Source: JBBDIJ01 sp040880485 (GTDB taxonomy: Bacteria > Bacteroidota > Rhodothermia > Balneolales > Balneolaceae). Taken from it: a stretch of DNA of 64,000 bases. This document shows positions 45,064 through 53,867 of this stretch, piece after piece; position 1 is the first letter of the stretch; each line of letters begins with the position of its first letter. The stretch covers positions 1 to 64,000 of the forward strand of contig JBBDIJ010000005.1 in the NCBI GenBank assembly GCA_040880485.1, read 5' to 3'. The position numbers and the translations under genes were made by a program. The notes below the pieces were generated by a model, which saw only the letters and a list, made by a program, of their open reading frames with translations, had not been told where the DNA came from and searched no databases.

Positions 45064-45108
45064 ATGACCCTTTTTACTGTTCGCCGTCGCCGCCTCCACG
45101 GGGTGTGA
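45064..45108 (+). CDS. Arginine-rich leader peptide
   Basis: A 14-codon frame MTLFTVRRRRLHGV with AAGGAA about 4 bases before the ATG and stop TGA at 45106-45108. Codons 7-10 (45082-45093) are four consecutive Arg codons, CGC CGT CGC CGC. It lies upstream of argF-argG-argH and before a strong terminator (45142-45173), the arrangement of amino-acid attenuators. With charged tRNA-Arg scarce, the ribosome would stall in the Arg run. The peptide itself would have no function. Its existence as a translated leader is an inference from layout; the sequence elements are all directly visible. Confidence 0.8.
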   Translation: MTLFTVRRRRLHGV

Positions 45109-45173
45109 CAGGGGAACGTCAATGATCAAACCTGCTTGCACGCCCGTTCAGTTCCTGGACGGGCTTTTTTTTT
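45100..45173 (+). terminator. Attenuator: terminator with competing antiterminator
   Basis: The terminator stem GCCCGTTC/GGACGGGC (45142-45149 with 45157-45164, one U-G pair) is followed by nine T residues. An alternative fold pairs 45100-45112 (from the end of the leader frame through CAGG) with 45131-45145 (CCTG, then CAC and CCC). That uses the 5' arm of the terminator and would prevent it. A ribosome at the leader stop would cover the first strand and favour termination; one stalled at the Arg codons would leave more of it free. Energies were not computed. Confidence 0.75.
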
Positions 45174-45214
45174 GGACCGGCACGACCGACTGATAAACGA
45201 TTTTTTTGCAGAAC

Positions 45215-46144
45215 ATGGAACACTTTCTGACCATTGACGACTTCGACCCCGGGCTTCTAAGACAGATGCTGGAGCAGAGCCATGCTCTGCAAGAGAGCCC
45301 TGAACCGGTATTGAAGTCGAAAAATGTACTGTTTGTATTTGAAAAACCGTCACTAAGAACCCGAACAGGAACCGAAGTGGCAATCAATCATCTTGGGGGA
45401 AATGTCCTTCATGTAGAACCGGGGATTATGCTGGGAACCAAGATTCACCTCGGGTTCGGACTTCGTGAAACCCTTGGGGATACCATGCAGAATGTATCGC
45501 AGTGGTGCGATGCGGTTTTTGCGCGGGTATTCCGGCACGACACTCTGCTGAGAATGGGAGAGTACTCCGATATACCGATTGTGAATGCCCTGTGTGACCA
45601 ACATCACCCCATGCAGGCGATGGCGGATATCTATACGATTCGGGAGGAGTTCGGGCCGGATCGTCCCGTGACTGTTACATTTGTAGGTGATGCCAATAAT
45701 GTCGCTCGCTCCCTGATCGAAATCGGATTGAAATTCGGATATGAGATGCGGTTCTCCGGGCCGGAAGCTTTCAGTTGGGGGGAGGAGAGAACAAACCGGT
45801 TTCATGAGTTGGCGACACTTCATGGCGGCTCGTTTTTTCAGACACACCAGCCCGAGGAAGCGGTGAAAGGAGCCGATGTGGTCTATACCGATACCTTTAT
45901 CTCTATGGGGGAAGAGGAGGAGATGGATGAGAAGATGAGGCACTTTGAGATCTACAGGGTAGACAAGGAGCTCTTCTCCCATGCAGGTGAAAGTGCCATA
46001 TTTATGCACTGCCTGCCTGCGCATCGCGGAGTGGAAGTAACCGACGAAGTGATTGACCACCCGCGCTCGAGAGTGTACCGGCAGGCTAAAAACAGAATGA
46101 TCGTTTCAAAAGGTATTTTTGCAACCCTTTTATGTGGTACCTAG
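45215..46144 (+). CDS. argF: Ornithine carbamoyltransferase
   Basis: 309 residues from ATG 45215; a TTG three codons earlier is possible. It makes citrulline from ornithine and carbamoyl phosphate. Carbamoyl-phosphate binding: FEKPSLRTRTGTEVAINHLGG and HHPMQAMADIYTI. The ornithine loop ISMGEEEEMDEKM and the catalytic HCLPAHRGVEVTDEVI follow. The SMG loop and HCLP context match ornithine rather than acetyl- or succinylornithine enzymes. It is the first gene of argF-argG-argH behind the leader and attenuator; no ribosome-binding site is obvious. Confidence 0.92.
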   Translation: MEHFLTIDDFDPGLLRQMLEQSHALQESPEPVLKSKNVLFVFEKPSLRTRTGTEVAINHLGGNVLHVEPGIMLGTKIHLGFGLRETLGDTMQNVSQWCDAVFARVFRHDTLLRMGEYSDIPIVNALCDQHHPMQAMADIYTIREEFGPDRPVTVTFVGDANNVARSLIEIGLKFGYEMRFSGPEAFSWGEERTNRFHELATLHGGSFFQTHQPEEAVKGADVVYTDTFISMGEEEEMDEKMRHFEIYRVDKELFSHAGESAIFMHCLPAHRGVEVTDEVIDHPRSRVYRQAKNRMIVSKGIFATLLCGT

Positions 46145-46185
46145 CGCACGAACGACAATCGTGAAATCAGGAAAAACGAGACAGA

Positions 46186-47454
46186 ATGGAACAGAATACC
46201 AGATATAGAAAAGTAGCTTCTCACGAGGCAGAAAAGGGTAGTTTTAATAAATGCCTGCTGCTCTACTCCGGAGGCCTCGATACCAGCGTAATGCTCAAAT
46301 GGATTCGCGAAGAGTACGATTGTGAAGTCATTGCGCTGACAATAAACATAGGCCAGACGGTGGACGACCTGGAGAAGATCCGTGAGAAAGCACGGATGCT
46401 GGGAGCCGTGGAAGCTGTGGTCGTGGACGCGAAGGCGGAGTTTGCCGAGCTCTGTTTTGAGGCTGTTAAGTCCAATGCGGACTATCAGGGAGGGTATGCA
46501 CTGGGCTGTCCGCTGGGACGGGTGAAGATCTCGGAGATCGCAGTACGGGTGGCGGAAGAGCAGGGGTGCGAGGTCATTGCTCATGGCTGTACCGGCAAAG
46601 GGAACGATCAGGTGCGTTTCGAAAGCTATATTACCACACTGAATCCGGATCTGAAGACGATTGCACCGGTTCGTGAGTGGGGTATGGGCCGGGAAGAGGA
46701 GCTTGCGTATGCTGAGGAGCACGGGATTCCGGTAGATCAGACAAAGAAACTCCCCTACTCCTATGACGAAAATATGTGGTCCAATACGGGAGAGGGTGGC
46801 GAGATCGAGAATCCTTCTCTGATTCCCCCTCTGGAGAAAATCATGAAGTGGTGCAAGACTCCTGAAAATGCACCGGACAAGGCAGTGACACTCAAGATTG
46901 GTTTTGAGTCGGGACGTCCTGTCTCCCTGAATGGAGATGAGATGAAACCGGCCGACCTGATTGGAGAACTGAACAGAGTGGGTGGTGAAAACGCAGTTGG
47001 CTACTTTCATCTGATAGAGGATCGTGTGGTGGGGCTCAAGGTCAGAGGGATCTATGAGAACCCGGCTGCACATATATTGGTCTCTGCCCATAAAAACCTG
47101 GAGCAGCTGGTATCGACCCGTGAGGAGAACGAGCTTAAAACCCTGCTGGATCAGAAATGGGCATATCTTTGCTATGGAGCCAAATATTTTGAACCGGTCA
47201 TGGATAACATTCGTGCTTATACTGCAGAACAGAACCGGAAGGTAACCGGCGAGGTGACGGTGCGTCTCTACAAAGGGAATTGCGAAGTGGTAGCACTCAC
47301 CTCTCCATTCTCCCTTTTTGACGAAAATCTGGCGACATTCAACAAATCGGAGCTCTTCAATCAAAACGCCTCGGCCGGGTTTATAGAGCTCTGGAACCTG
47401 CCACAAAAGACCGCATATCAACTGAAAAAAAAGGTCTCCAACGGCAAAAAATAG
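46186..47454 (+). CDS. argG: Argininosuccinate synthase
   Basis: 422 residues. It joins citrulline and aspartate using ATP. The ATP loop LLLYSGGLDTSVMLKW starts at about residue 25, after a ~20-residue N-terminal extension. Other family elements: LTINIGQTVDD, ALGCPLGRVKISEIAVRVAEEQG, IAHGCTGKGNDQVRFE and PYSYDENMWSNTGEGGEIENPS. Between the preceding argF stop (46144) and the ATG lies a 41-base spacer. The next gene, argH, starts 9 bases after its stop. Confidence 0.96.
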   Translation: MEQNTRYRKVASHEAEKGSFNKCLLLYSGGLDTSVMLKWIREEYDCEVIALTINIGQTVDDLEKIREKARMLGAVEAVVVDAKAEFAELCFEAVKSNADYQGGYALGCPLGRVKISEIAVRVAEEQGCEVIAHGCTGKGNDQVRFESYITTLNPDLKTIAPVREWGMGREEELAYAEEHGIPVDQTKKLPYSYDENMWSNTGEGGEIENPSLIPPLEKIMKWCKTPENAPDKAVTLKIGFESGRPVSLNGDEMKPADLIGELNRVGGENAVGYFHLIEDRVVGLKVRGIYENPAAHILVSAHKNLEQLVSTREENELKTLLDQKWAYLCYGAKYFEPVMDNIRAYTAEQNRKVTGEVTVRLYKGNCEVVALTSPFSLFDENLATFNKSELFNQNASAGFIELWNLPQKTAYQLKKKVSNGKK

Positions 47455-47463
47455 AGAATAAAG

Positions 47464-48780
47464 ATGGCAAAACTCTGGAGTACCGGGAAAGAGGCCGCTT
47501 CCGAAGAGGTCAGCCGGCGGGTAGAGCAGTTTACCGTTGGTAACGACCATCTCCTGGACAGGGAGCTGCTGCCGTGGGACTTGAAGGCCTCTGCAATTCA
47601 TGCCGAAGCGCTTTCTGATGCCGGGGTTCTGTCGAAGAAGGAGTTGACGGACCTGAAAAAGGGGCTGGAGGAGATCGGGCGGCTCTGGGAGAGCGGCCGT
47701 TTTGAAATTCTTCCGGAGTATGAGGATGGCCATACCGCTATAGAAGTCTGGCTCACGGAAAAACTCGGTGAAGCCGGCAGGAAGATACATACGGGCCGTT
47801 CTCGCAACGACCAGGTTCTGACGGCCATGAGGCTTTATGAGAAGCACAAACTGTCCGAAATTCTGAAACAGACGGCTGGTTTGGCTGAGGATCTGCTGAA
47901 GGCCGGAAGCGACCATTCCGGCATCCCAATGCCCGGCTTTACGCACACCCGCAGAGCGATGCTCTCCTCTGTTGGCCAGTGGGCAGGGGGGTATGCGGAG
48001 CTTCTGATATTACAGCTCGAAGCATCGGCGGGGGTGGCATCTCTTACGGATCGGAGTCCGCTGGGTACTGCTGCCGGTTTCGGAACAACTTTCGATCTGG
48101 ACCGGACACGGGAGGCGGAGTCACTTGGTTTCAGGGGGCCGCTTATTTGTGCCACTACAGCTCAGTTGAGCCGCGGCTGGGTGGAACTGCAACTGGTTGA
48201 CTACCTGGCTGCAATCACTTTGGTGTTGAACCGCTTTGCATCGGATGTGATCACATTCAGCAGTGAGGCGTACGGATATTTTGAACTGGATGAGGCGGTC
48301 TGTACCGGCTCATCGATCATGCCTCAGAAGAGAAATCCTGACCTGGCGGAGCTGATCCGGGGAAAACACTCGCTGATCACCGGATATGCTGCGACGCTAA
48401 GAAGCCTTGTGCAGCAGCTCGGTTCGGGGTATCACCGGGATCTGCAATTGAGCAAGGAGCCGGTTATACGGGTATTTTCAGTAGCTGAAGAGATGATCGA
48501 TGCCACCCGGTTGCTGCTGGAACACACCCGCTTCAACGCGAAAGTACTCACGGCAGCCTGCTCTTCCGATATACAGGCAGCGGAAGCCGCTAACCGGCTG
48601 GTTCGTGAAGAGGGTCTCTCTTTTCGGGAGGCGTACCTTAGAGTGAAGGAGGGTGGCGAGTCGGGAAGCGACTCCAATCCTGCAGACCTGCTAAAAGAGT
48701 ACAGCCAACTTGGATCCCCCGGTAACCCAGGCCTGGAATTGCTTTCAGAACGGTTGAAGAGATTTTCAATTCGTTCCTGA
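47464..48780 (+). CDS. argH: Argininosuccinate lyase
   Basis: 438 residues. It splits argininosuccinate into arginine and fumarate, completing the pathway set of this operon. The superfamily signature GSSIMPQKRNPDLAELIRGK contains the catalytic Ser in the flexible loop. HTGRSRNDQVLTAMRLY and GFTHTRRAMLSSVGQW provide the other active-site regions. It is the third and last gene of the leader-controlled operon. Confidence 0.96.
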   Translation: MAKLWSTGKEAASEEVSRRVEQFTVGNDHLLDRELLPWDLKASAIHAEALSDAGVLSKKELTDLKKGLEEIGRLWESGRFEILPEYEDGHTAIEVWLTEKLGEAGRKIHTGRSRNDQVLTAMRLYEKHKLSEILKQTAGLAEDLLKAGSDHSGIPMPGFTHTRRAMLSSVGQWAGGYAELLILQLEASAGVASLTDRSPLGTAAGFGTTFDLDRTREAESLGFRGPLICATTAQLSRGWVELQLVDYLAAITLVLNRFASDVITFSSEAYGYFELDEAVCTGSSIMPQKRNPDLAELIRGKHSLITGYAATLRSLVQQLGSGYHRDLQLSKEPVIRVFSVAEEMIDATRLLLEHTRFNAKVLTAACSSDIQAAEAANRLVREEGLSFREAYLRVKEGGESGSDSNPADLLKEYSQLGSPGNPGLELLSERLKRFSIRS

Positions 48781-48849
48781 TTTCGCTATTCTTTCCTGCG
48801 GCTTTACCAATACTATTACCTGATAAACACAATCATACGATTCAGTGCC

Positions 48850-51273
48850 ATGGAACAGATCACTACCCGCTCGCTCATCGTCCTGTTTTTTCCACTTCTG
48901 CTACTTCTTGCCGGGTGCTCCCTGCTGGGGATTTCCGGGGACGATCCGGTACAGGTTCAACCTGAGCCCGAACCGGTCGAAATCGGCCTGATCGAAGATC
49001 TCATTGGAGAGGATGCTGAGGTCGATGAAGGACTATTTACAGTTTATGACGACGATGATACCTGGTATTACGAGATTCCGGATACACTTCTCGGGCGGGA
49101 TATGCTAACCGTCTCCAGGATTGCAAAAACAGCGGACGGTATCGGATATGGAGGCGAACAGCTAAGCCGTCAAATCCTTCGCTGGGACCGGCGGGACGAT
49201 CAGGTCCTCTTACGGCGGGTCTCCTTCAATAATGTTGCGAGCGACACCCTTCCGATCTTTGAAGCAGTTCAGATCTCCAATTTTGAACCGATAATCATGG
49301 CCTTCGATATCGAGGCGTTTAACGAAGACAGCAGCTCGGTGCTCATTGATGTCACTTCGCTCTTAACGTCCGATGTTCCCGCTTTTGGCTTGCAACAAGG
49401 GCGAAGAAGTGAGTTTCAGGTGCGCCGGGTAGATCCTTCACGTACATTTATCGAGCATATTCGCAGTTTTCCGGAAAACGTTGAGGCGAGACATCTGATC
49501 ACGTATGACGCCGGCAACCCCCCCTCCAACTCCTCTACCAATACGATCTCCCTTGAGTTGAACCACAGTATGGTACTTCTGCCAAAGGAACCCATGCAGC
49601 CACGGCACCACGACCCGCGTGTAGAGTATATCAGCGTGACGCAGCAGGATTACGGCATGGATGTACAGCGTGCTGAACAGCTCAGGTTTGCAGTTCGCTG
49701 GAAATTGGTGCCGAAAGATCCGGAGGCCTATTTGCGAGGGGAGCTGGTAGAACCTGTGGAACCGATCGTTTTCTACATCGACCCTGCCACTCCAATGAAG
49801 TGGAGAGAGTGGCTCAAGAAGGGAGTCGAGGATTGGCAGCCTGCATTCGAAGAGGCGGGATTCAGGAACGCGATTATTGCGAAGGATCCCCCTTCGCCGG
49901 AGGAGGACCCCGAGTTCAGCCCGGAAGATGCACGTTATCCGATGATTCGTTACTACGCTTCCCCGATCCAGAATGCTTATGGGCCACAGATCAATGATCC
50001 GCGGTCTGGCGAGATTATTTCGACGAGTATCGGCTGGTATCACAATGTGATGAATCTGCTTCGCAACTGGTACTTTATTCAGACGTCCGCTGCCAACCCG
50101 GAGGCGAGAGGCACTCAATTTGATGACGATGTGATGGGTGAGCTGATCCGCTTTGTATCGGCTCATGAAGTGGGCCATACACTCGGGCTTCCACACAACT
50201 GGGGTTCAAGCTATGCCTTCCCGGTAGATTCGTTGCGTTCACCTACCTTTACCGACGAATACGGAACCACTCCGTCCATTATGGATTATGCCCGTTTCAA
50301 CTATATTGCGCAACCTGGAGACGGCGTGACCAACTTTCTGCCCCGTGTTGGCGAATACGACCTCTGGTCCGTCAAGTGGGGTTACACCTGGTTTGGGGAT
50401 ACCCCGATTGAAGAGCAGCGCAGGATACTGAATGAGTGGGTGAAGGAGCGGGCCGACGACCCACGTTACTTCTATGGGCATCAATCTTCTGATCGTATTG
50501 ACCCTCGTGCACAGAACGAGGATCTCGGAAACGATGCTGTCCGTGCCGGGGAGTATGGCCTGGCGAACCTGCAGGTGATTGTAGAGAACCTGATGGATTG
50601 GATCGGACAGGAGGGCGAAGACTTCTCTATGCTGGATGAGCTCTATAATCAGGTGATTACCCAGTGGGGCCGTTATATGGGCCACGCGATGGCCAACATC
50701 GGCGGAGTCTATGAGGATCACAAGACCTTCGATCAGGAGGGGGTTGTCTATACCGCCGTACCACCTGCGGAGCAGCAGCGTGCCCTGGAATTTCTCGGGC
50801 GCCACGCTTTCTCCTCTCCCAGCTGGATCATCAATCACGAAATTCTGGACCGTACACAGCAAATCGGCCTGATAGACGGCTATCGTGCGAGGCAGGTCTC
50901 TTTTCTGAACCAGCTAACCGACCTGCAGCGGCTCGGCAGACTCATTGAGTATGAACACCGCTCCAGCGGCGGGTTCAGTGCAATCGAAATGATGGACCAA
51001 TTGCGATCCATCCTATGGAGCGAGCTCATGTCGGGCAGTTCGATTGACGTCTACAGACGCAATCTGCAGCGTGCCTGGGTCGATCGCATGGGTGAGATTC
51101 TGAACTCCGAAGGAGCCGGTGTCAACCAGTCCGATATCAGGGCGATTGCCAGGGATCAGCTACAGTTGCTGCAGGACGAGCTTGACAGTGCATCTACTGG
51201 TGGTCGGGACAGAGCGACCCGCATCCATCTGGAAGAGATGGCCGACCGTGCAGAGAAGATTCTGAATCCGTAG
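48850..51273 (+). CDS. Zinc metalloprotease lipoprotein (DUF5117/DUF4953 type)
   Basis: 807 residues with a lipobox (LLLLAGCSLL, Cys at about residue 23). The zinc site HEVGHTLGLPHNWGSS lies near residue 439, with PSIMDYARFNYI downstream as a Met-turn-like segment, the metzincin pattern. The N-terminal ~250 residues (GLFTVYDDDDTWYYEIPDTL, LLGRDMLTVSRIAKT) match the DUF5117/DUF5118 regions seen in this protease family. It is located at the cell envelope; substrates are unknown. It follows argH by 69 bases and seems independent. Confidence 0.88.
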   Translation: MEQITTRSLIVLFFPLLLLLAGCSLLGISGDDPVQVQPEPEPVEIGLIEDLIGEDAEVDEGLFTVYDDDDTWYYEIPDTLLGRDMLTVSRIAKTADGIGYGGEQLSRQILRWDRRDDQVLLRRVSFNNVASDTLPIFEAVQISNFEPIIMAFDIEAFNEDSSSVLIDVTSLLTSDVPAFGLQQGRRSEFQVRRVDPSRTFIEHIRSFPENVEARHLITYDAGNPPSNSSTNTISLELNHSMVLLPKEPMQPRHHDPRVEYISVTQQDYGMDVQRAEQLRFAVRWKLVPKDPEAYLRGELVEPVEPIVFYIDPATPMKWREWLKKGVEDWQPAFEEAGFRNAIIAKDPPSPEEDPEFSPEDARYPMIRYYASPIQNAYGPQINDPRSGEIISTSIGWYHNVMNLLRNWYFIQTSAANPEARGTQFDDDVMGELIRFVSAHEVGHTLGLPHNWGSSYAFPVDSLRSPTFTDEYGTTPSIMDYARFNYIAQPGDGVTNFLPRVGEYDLWSVKWGYTWFGDTPIEEQRRILNEWVKERADDPRYFYGHQSSDRIDPRAQNEDLGNDAVRAGEYGLANLQVIVENLMDWIGQEGEDFSMLDELYNQVITQWGRYMGHAMANIGGVYEDHKTFDQEGVVYTAVPPAEQQRALEFLGRHAFSSPSWIINHEILDRTQQIGLIDGYRARQVSFLNQLTDLQRLGRLIEYEHRSSGGFSAIEMMDQLRSILWSELMSGSSIDVYRRNLQRAWVDRMGEILNSEGAGVNQSDIRAIARDQLQLLQDELDSASTGGRDRATRIHLEEMADRAEKILNP

Positions 51274-51303
51274 CAGTCCACCGAATGGCGCAGTGAGGAA
51301 CCG

Positions 51304-52464
51304 GTGTCCCGAACAGATGACAGGAGTGAATTGAACCCGGAGAATACGACGCCCGTAGAGGAGGAGACCACCTATCAGGACCGAACGACTCTGAAGGAGT
51401 CTCCCTGGCTGGCGCTGAAGGGCTTTCTGATGGGTACGGCCGACATCATCCCCGGAGTCAGCGGCGGAACCATGGCGCTCATAACGGGGATTTATGACCG
51501 TCTGATTTATGCTATCAAGAGTGTAGACCTGCGCCTGTTTCGAGCCCTCCTCAGGTTCAGGATCGGCGAAGTGTTTCGCCTGTTTCACTGGCGTTTCGTG
51601 GGGGTGCTTCTTGCGGGAATTTTTCTTGCTGTTCTCTTCTTTACACAAGTGGTTCCCCTTCATATCTACATGCACACGGCTCCTGAGATCGTGTACGGAC
51701 TCTTCTTTGGGCTGATTGCAGGGTCGGTGTTTGTACTGCTCAACGAACTGGATAAGGGTCGGCGCCGAGTGGCCGACCTGGTAGCCCTGGCAGGCGGTAC
51801 TGCGTTTGGCTTCATGGTTGTAACATTAGTCCCTGCAGAGACACCAAATACCTTCATTTCTGTTTTTTTAAGTGGTTCTATCGCATTTTGTGCTATGATC
51901 CTGCCCGGCATCTCTGGCTCCTATATCCTGCTTATACTGGGCAAGTACGACTATATTCTGGGCCATCTGGCAGATCTGGGAAGTGAATCCGTCGAGGCTG
52001 CAACGGCACTATTTCCACTATTCCTCGGGGGTGCGTTTGGCCTGGCTCTCTTCTCCCGTGTTCTAACCTGGTTGCTCCGCTCCTGGTATACGGCCACAAT
52101 GTTGGTTCTGATCGGTTTTTTGATCGGTTCACTCTATGCGATCTGGCCCTGGCAGGAGAGAGTTTACGTGGAAGAGGTGGTGGCTACAGAAGTGCTTGCA
52201 GAGGACGATCCGAAGCTTCTACAGCTGTTGCGGGAGCCTTATGACCCCCGCCATCCTGACGCGTGGAGAGTAGTGGAGAAGCTACCGGAGAGTGGCGAGG
52301 TCGTAATCGAGAGAGTCGAGCGGAAGATGGTGGACTCTGAACCGCACCTCCCTTCCCCCGGAGAACCGGAACGTACTGTTTACTTCTGGAAGGGAGTCGG
52401 CGGTATGGCTGCCGGCCTGATTCTGGTCAGTGGAATTGACCTGTTGCGCCGAAAAGAGTCCTGA
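51304..52464 (+). CDS. DUF368 (PopT-like) undecaprenyl-phosphate translocase
   Basis: 386 residues starting at GTG 51304. A polar N-terminus is followed by eight or so membrane segments. The DUF368 signature GFLMGTADIIPGVSGGTMALITGIYDRLI is split here into GTADIIPGVSGGTMAL and its continuation, with a second copy-like motif MILPGISGSYILLILGKY. Members called PopT were recently shown to recycle undecaprenyl phosphate across the membrane for cell-envelope synthesis. A 90-residue soluble insertion near the end (VYVEEVVATEVLAEDDPKL) is not part of the core. Function by family, not by direct evidence. Confidence 0.85.
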   Translation: MSRTDDRSELNPENTTPVEEETTYQDRTTLKESPWLALKGFLMGTADIIPGVSGGTMALITGIYDRLIYAIKSVDLRLFRALLRFRIGEVFRLFHWRFVGVLLAGIFLAVLFFTQVVPLHIYMHTAPEIVYGLFFGLIAGSVFVLLNELDKGRRRVADLVALAGGTAFGFMVVTLVPAETPNTFISVFLSGSIAFCAMILPGISGSYILLILGKYDYILGHLADLGSESVEAATALFPLFLGGAFGLALFSRVLTWLLRSWYTATMLVLIGFLIGSLYAIWPWQERVYVEEVVATEVLAEDDPKLLQLLREPYDPRHPDAWRVVEKLPESGEVVIERVERKMVDSEPHLPSPGEPERTVYFWKGVGGMAAGLILVSGIDLLRRKES

Positions 52465-52531
52465 AAGTCACGGAATTCGGAACTTGCTTCCGGATCACTA
52501 TCTTTCGGGAGAGAGACAGGTCGTTACTTAA

Positions 52532-53773
52532 ATGCAATTCGACAGGATGGGCCAGGACACAAACTATAATCGATGGATAAGATTCGCACTGCTGCTGTTT
52601 ATACTCGGCAGTGTTGCCGCATGTGATGTGTCGGATGATGGGAGCGGTTCGGCGGTATGGTCGACGTTGAGCTCCTATTCAGTGATCGGAGAACTCACCA
52701 GAGAGGAGATAATTGAAGTGTGGCCAGACCTTGGCCCCCTTGCCACCTTTCTGGCTTACGATGTTACGGCCTATCGTCTCAATTATCGAACCACAGGTTC
52801 TGACGGCAGGTCGCTTCTGGTTTCAGGTCTCGTGTTGAACCCGAACCGGACCCGGCCACCGCTTCTGAGCTTGCATCGTGGAACCATTTTCCATGAGTCG
52901 GAGGCTCCCTCCAGGTTCAACCCGGACGTACCCAACGCAAACACAGGATGGACCCATTTCGGGCCGGCTGCCGCATCGATGGGTTATCTGACCATTATGC
53001 CGGATCTGATCGGATTTGGAACCAGCAGCCAGAGTCATCAGGCCTATCTGATTCGGCGTCTGGAGGGTGGAGCGGCGTATGACATGCTACGTGCTGTGAT
53101 GGAATTCGCTGAAGATCTGGAGAGGGATGTTGCCCCCGGCCTCTATGTGACGGGTTACTCACAGGGTGGGAATACGGCGCTCGCGCTTCTCGACAGAATT
53201 TCGGAAGATCCCTCATCCCGGTTCAATGTAACGAAAGCGACGGCCGGTGGTGCGGCACTGGATCTGGAGGGAACCGCCATTGCGGTACTTGAGCAGGACC
53301 AACTCTCTTCCGCACCCTTCTATACGCTGCTGGTATACTCGATCCTGCAGGCCGAACTACCTCTCCGGCCGGTCACTTCGATATTTGCCACCCCCTGGTC
53401 GGAAGAGATCGGAAGCGGCGAGTTGTTCGGGGGAGATCTGACGCGAACCGAAGTCTCGGACCGATTGACGAACCAGACCTCTGATCTGTTTCTTCCCCTG
53501 TTCCGGTCACAGTTTCTGGGCCAGGGAGAGCAGGAAATCAAGAACGTATTGCGAGAAAACAGCCTTCACAACAGCCCTGTAGAGGGTCCGTTACGCCTTT
53601 TCCATGGGACAGAGGATGAGATTATTCCTTATGAGGTGGCTGCTGCTGCTGCCACGTCTCTGGAGCAGGCAGGATCGACCGACCTTACCTTTCATCCGGT
53701 TCCGGATGGTACACACGCGACGGCGGCCGAAACCTATCTGGAGGAGACCATTCGGTGGTTTTTGGGACTATAA
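52532..53773 (+). CDS. Lipase-like alpha/beta hydrolase lipoprotein
   Basis: 413 residues from ATG 52532; an alternative ATG at 52547 is equally good. A lipobox-like LGSVAACDVS suggests membrane anchoring. The hydrolase core has the nucleophile elbow GYSQGG (VTGYSQGGNTALALLD), the late Asp/His region (FHGTEDEIIPYEV, DGTHATAAETY) and an oxyanion region near SLHRGTIF. It resembles secretory lipases or esterases. The substrate is unknown. It ends 95 bases before the convergent phoR. Confidence 0.8.
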   Translation: MQFDRMGQDTNYNRWIRFALLLFILGSVAACDVSDDGSGSAVWSTLSSYSVIGELTREEIIEVWPDLGPLATFLAYDVTAYRLNYRTTGSDGRSLLVSGLVLNPNRTRPPLLSLHRGTIFHESEAPSRFNPDVPNANTGWTHFGPAAASMGYLTIMPDLIGFGTSSQSHQAYLIRRLEGGAAYDMLRAVMEFAEDLERDVAPGLYVTGYSQGGNTALALLDRISEDPSSRFNVTKATAGGAALDLEGTAIAVLEQDQLSSAPFYTLLVYSILQAELPLRPVTSIFATPWSEEIGSGELFGGDLTRTEVSDRLTNQTSDLFLPLFRSQFLGQGEQEIKNVLRENSLHNSPVEGPLRLFHGTEDEIIPYEVAAAAATSLEQAGSTDLTFHPVPDGTHATAAETYLEETIRWFLGL

Positions 53774-53867
53774 CATGGTTCACTTCTACACAGACGACCT
53801 CGTAACAGGATTTTTGGCTATCCGGTGTGGCCCGAACCGAACCTTCCGATGATTACAAGAGCAAGAA

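Noticed and set aside
46141..47946. 601-codon open frame on the minus strand opposite argG-argH
   Set aside because: It is entirely antisense to two clearly recognised genes, has no family-like motifs and reflects their codon bias.
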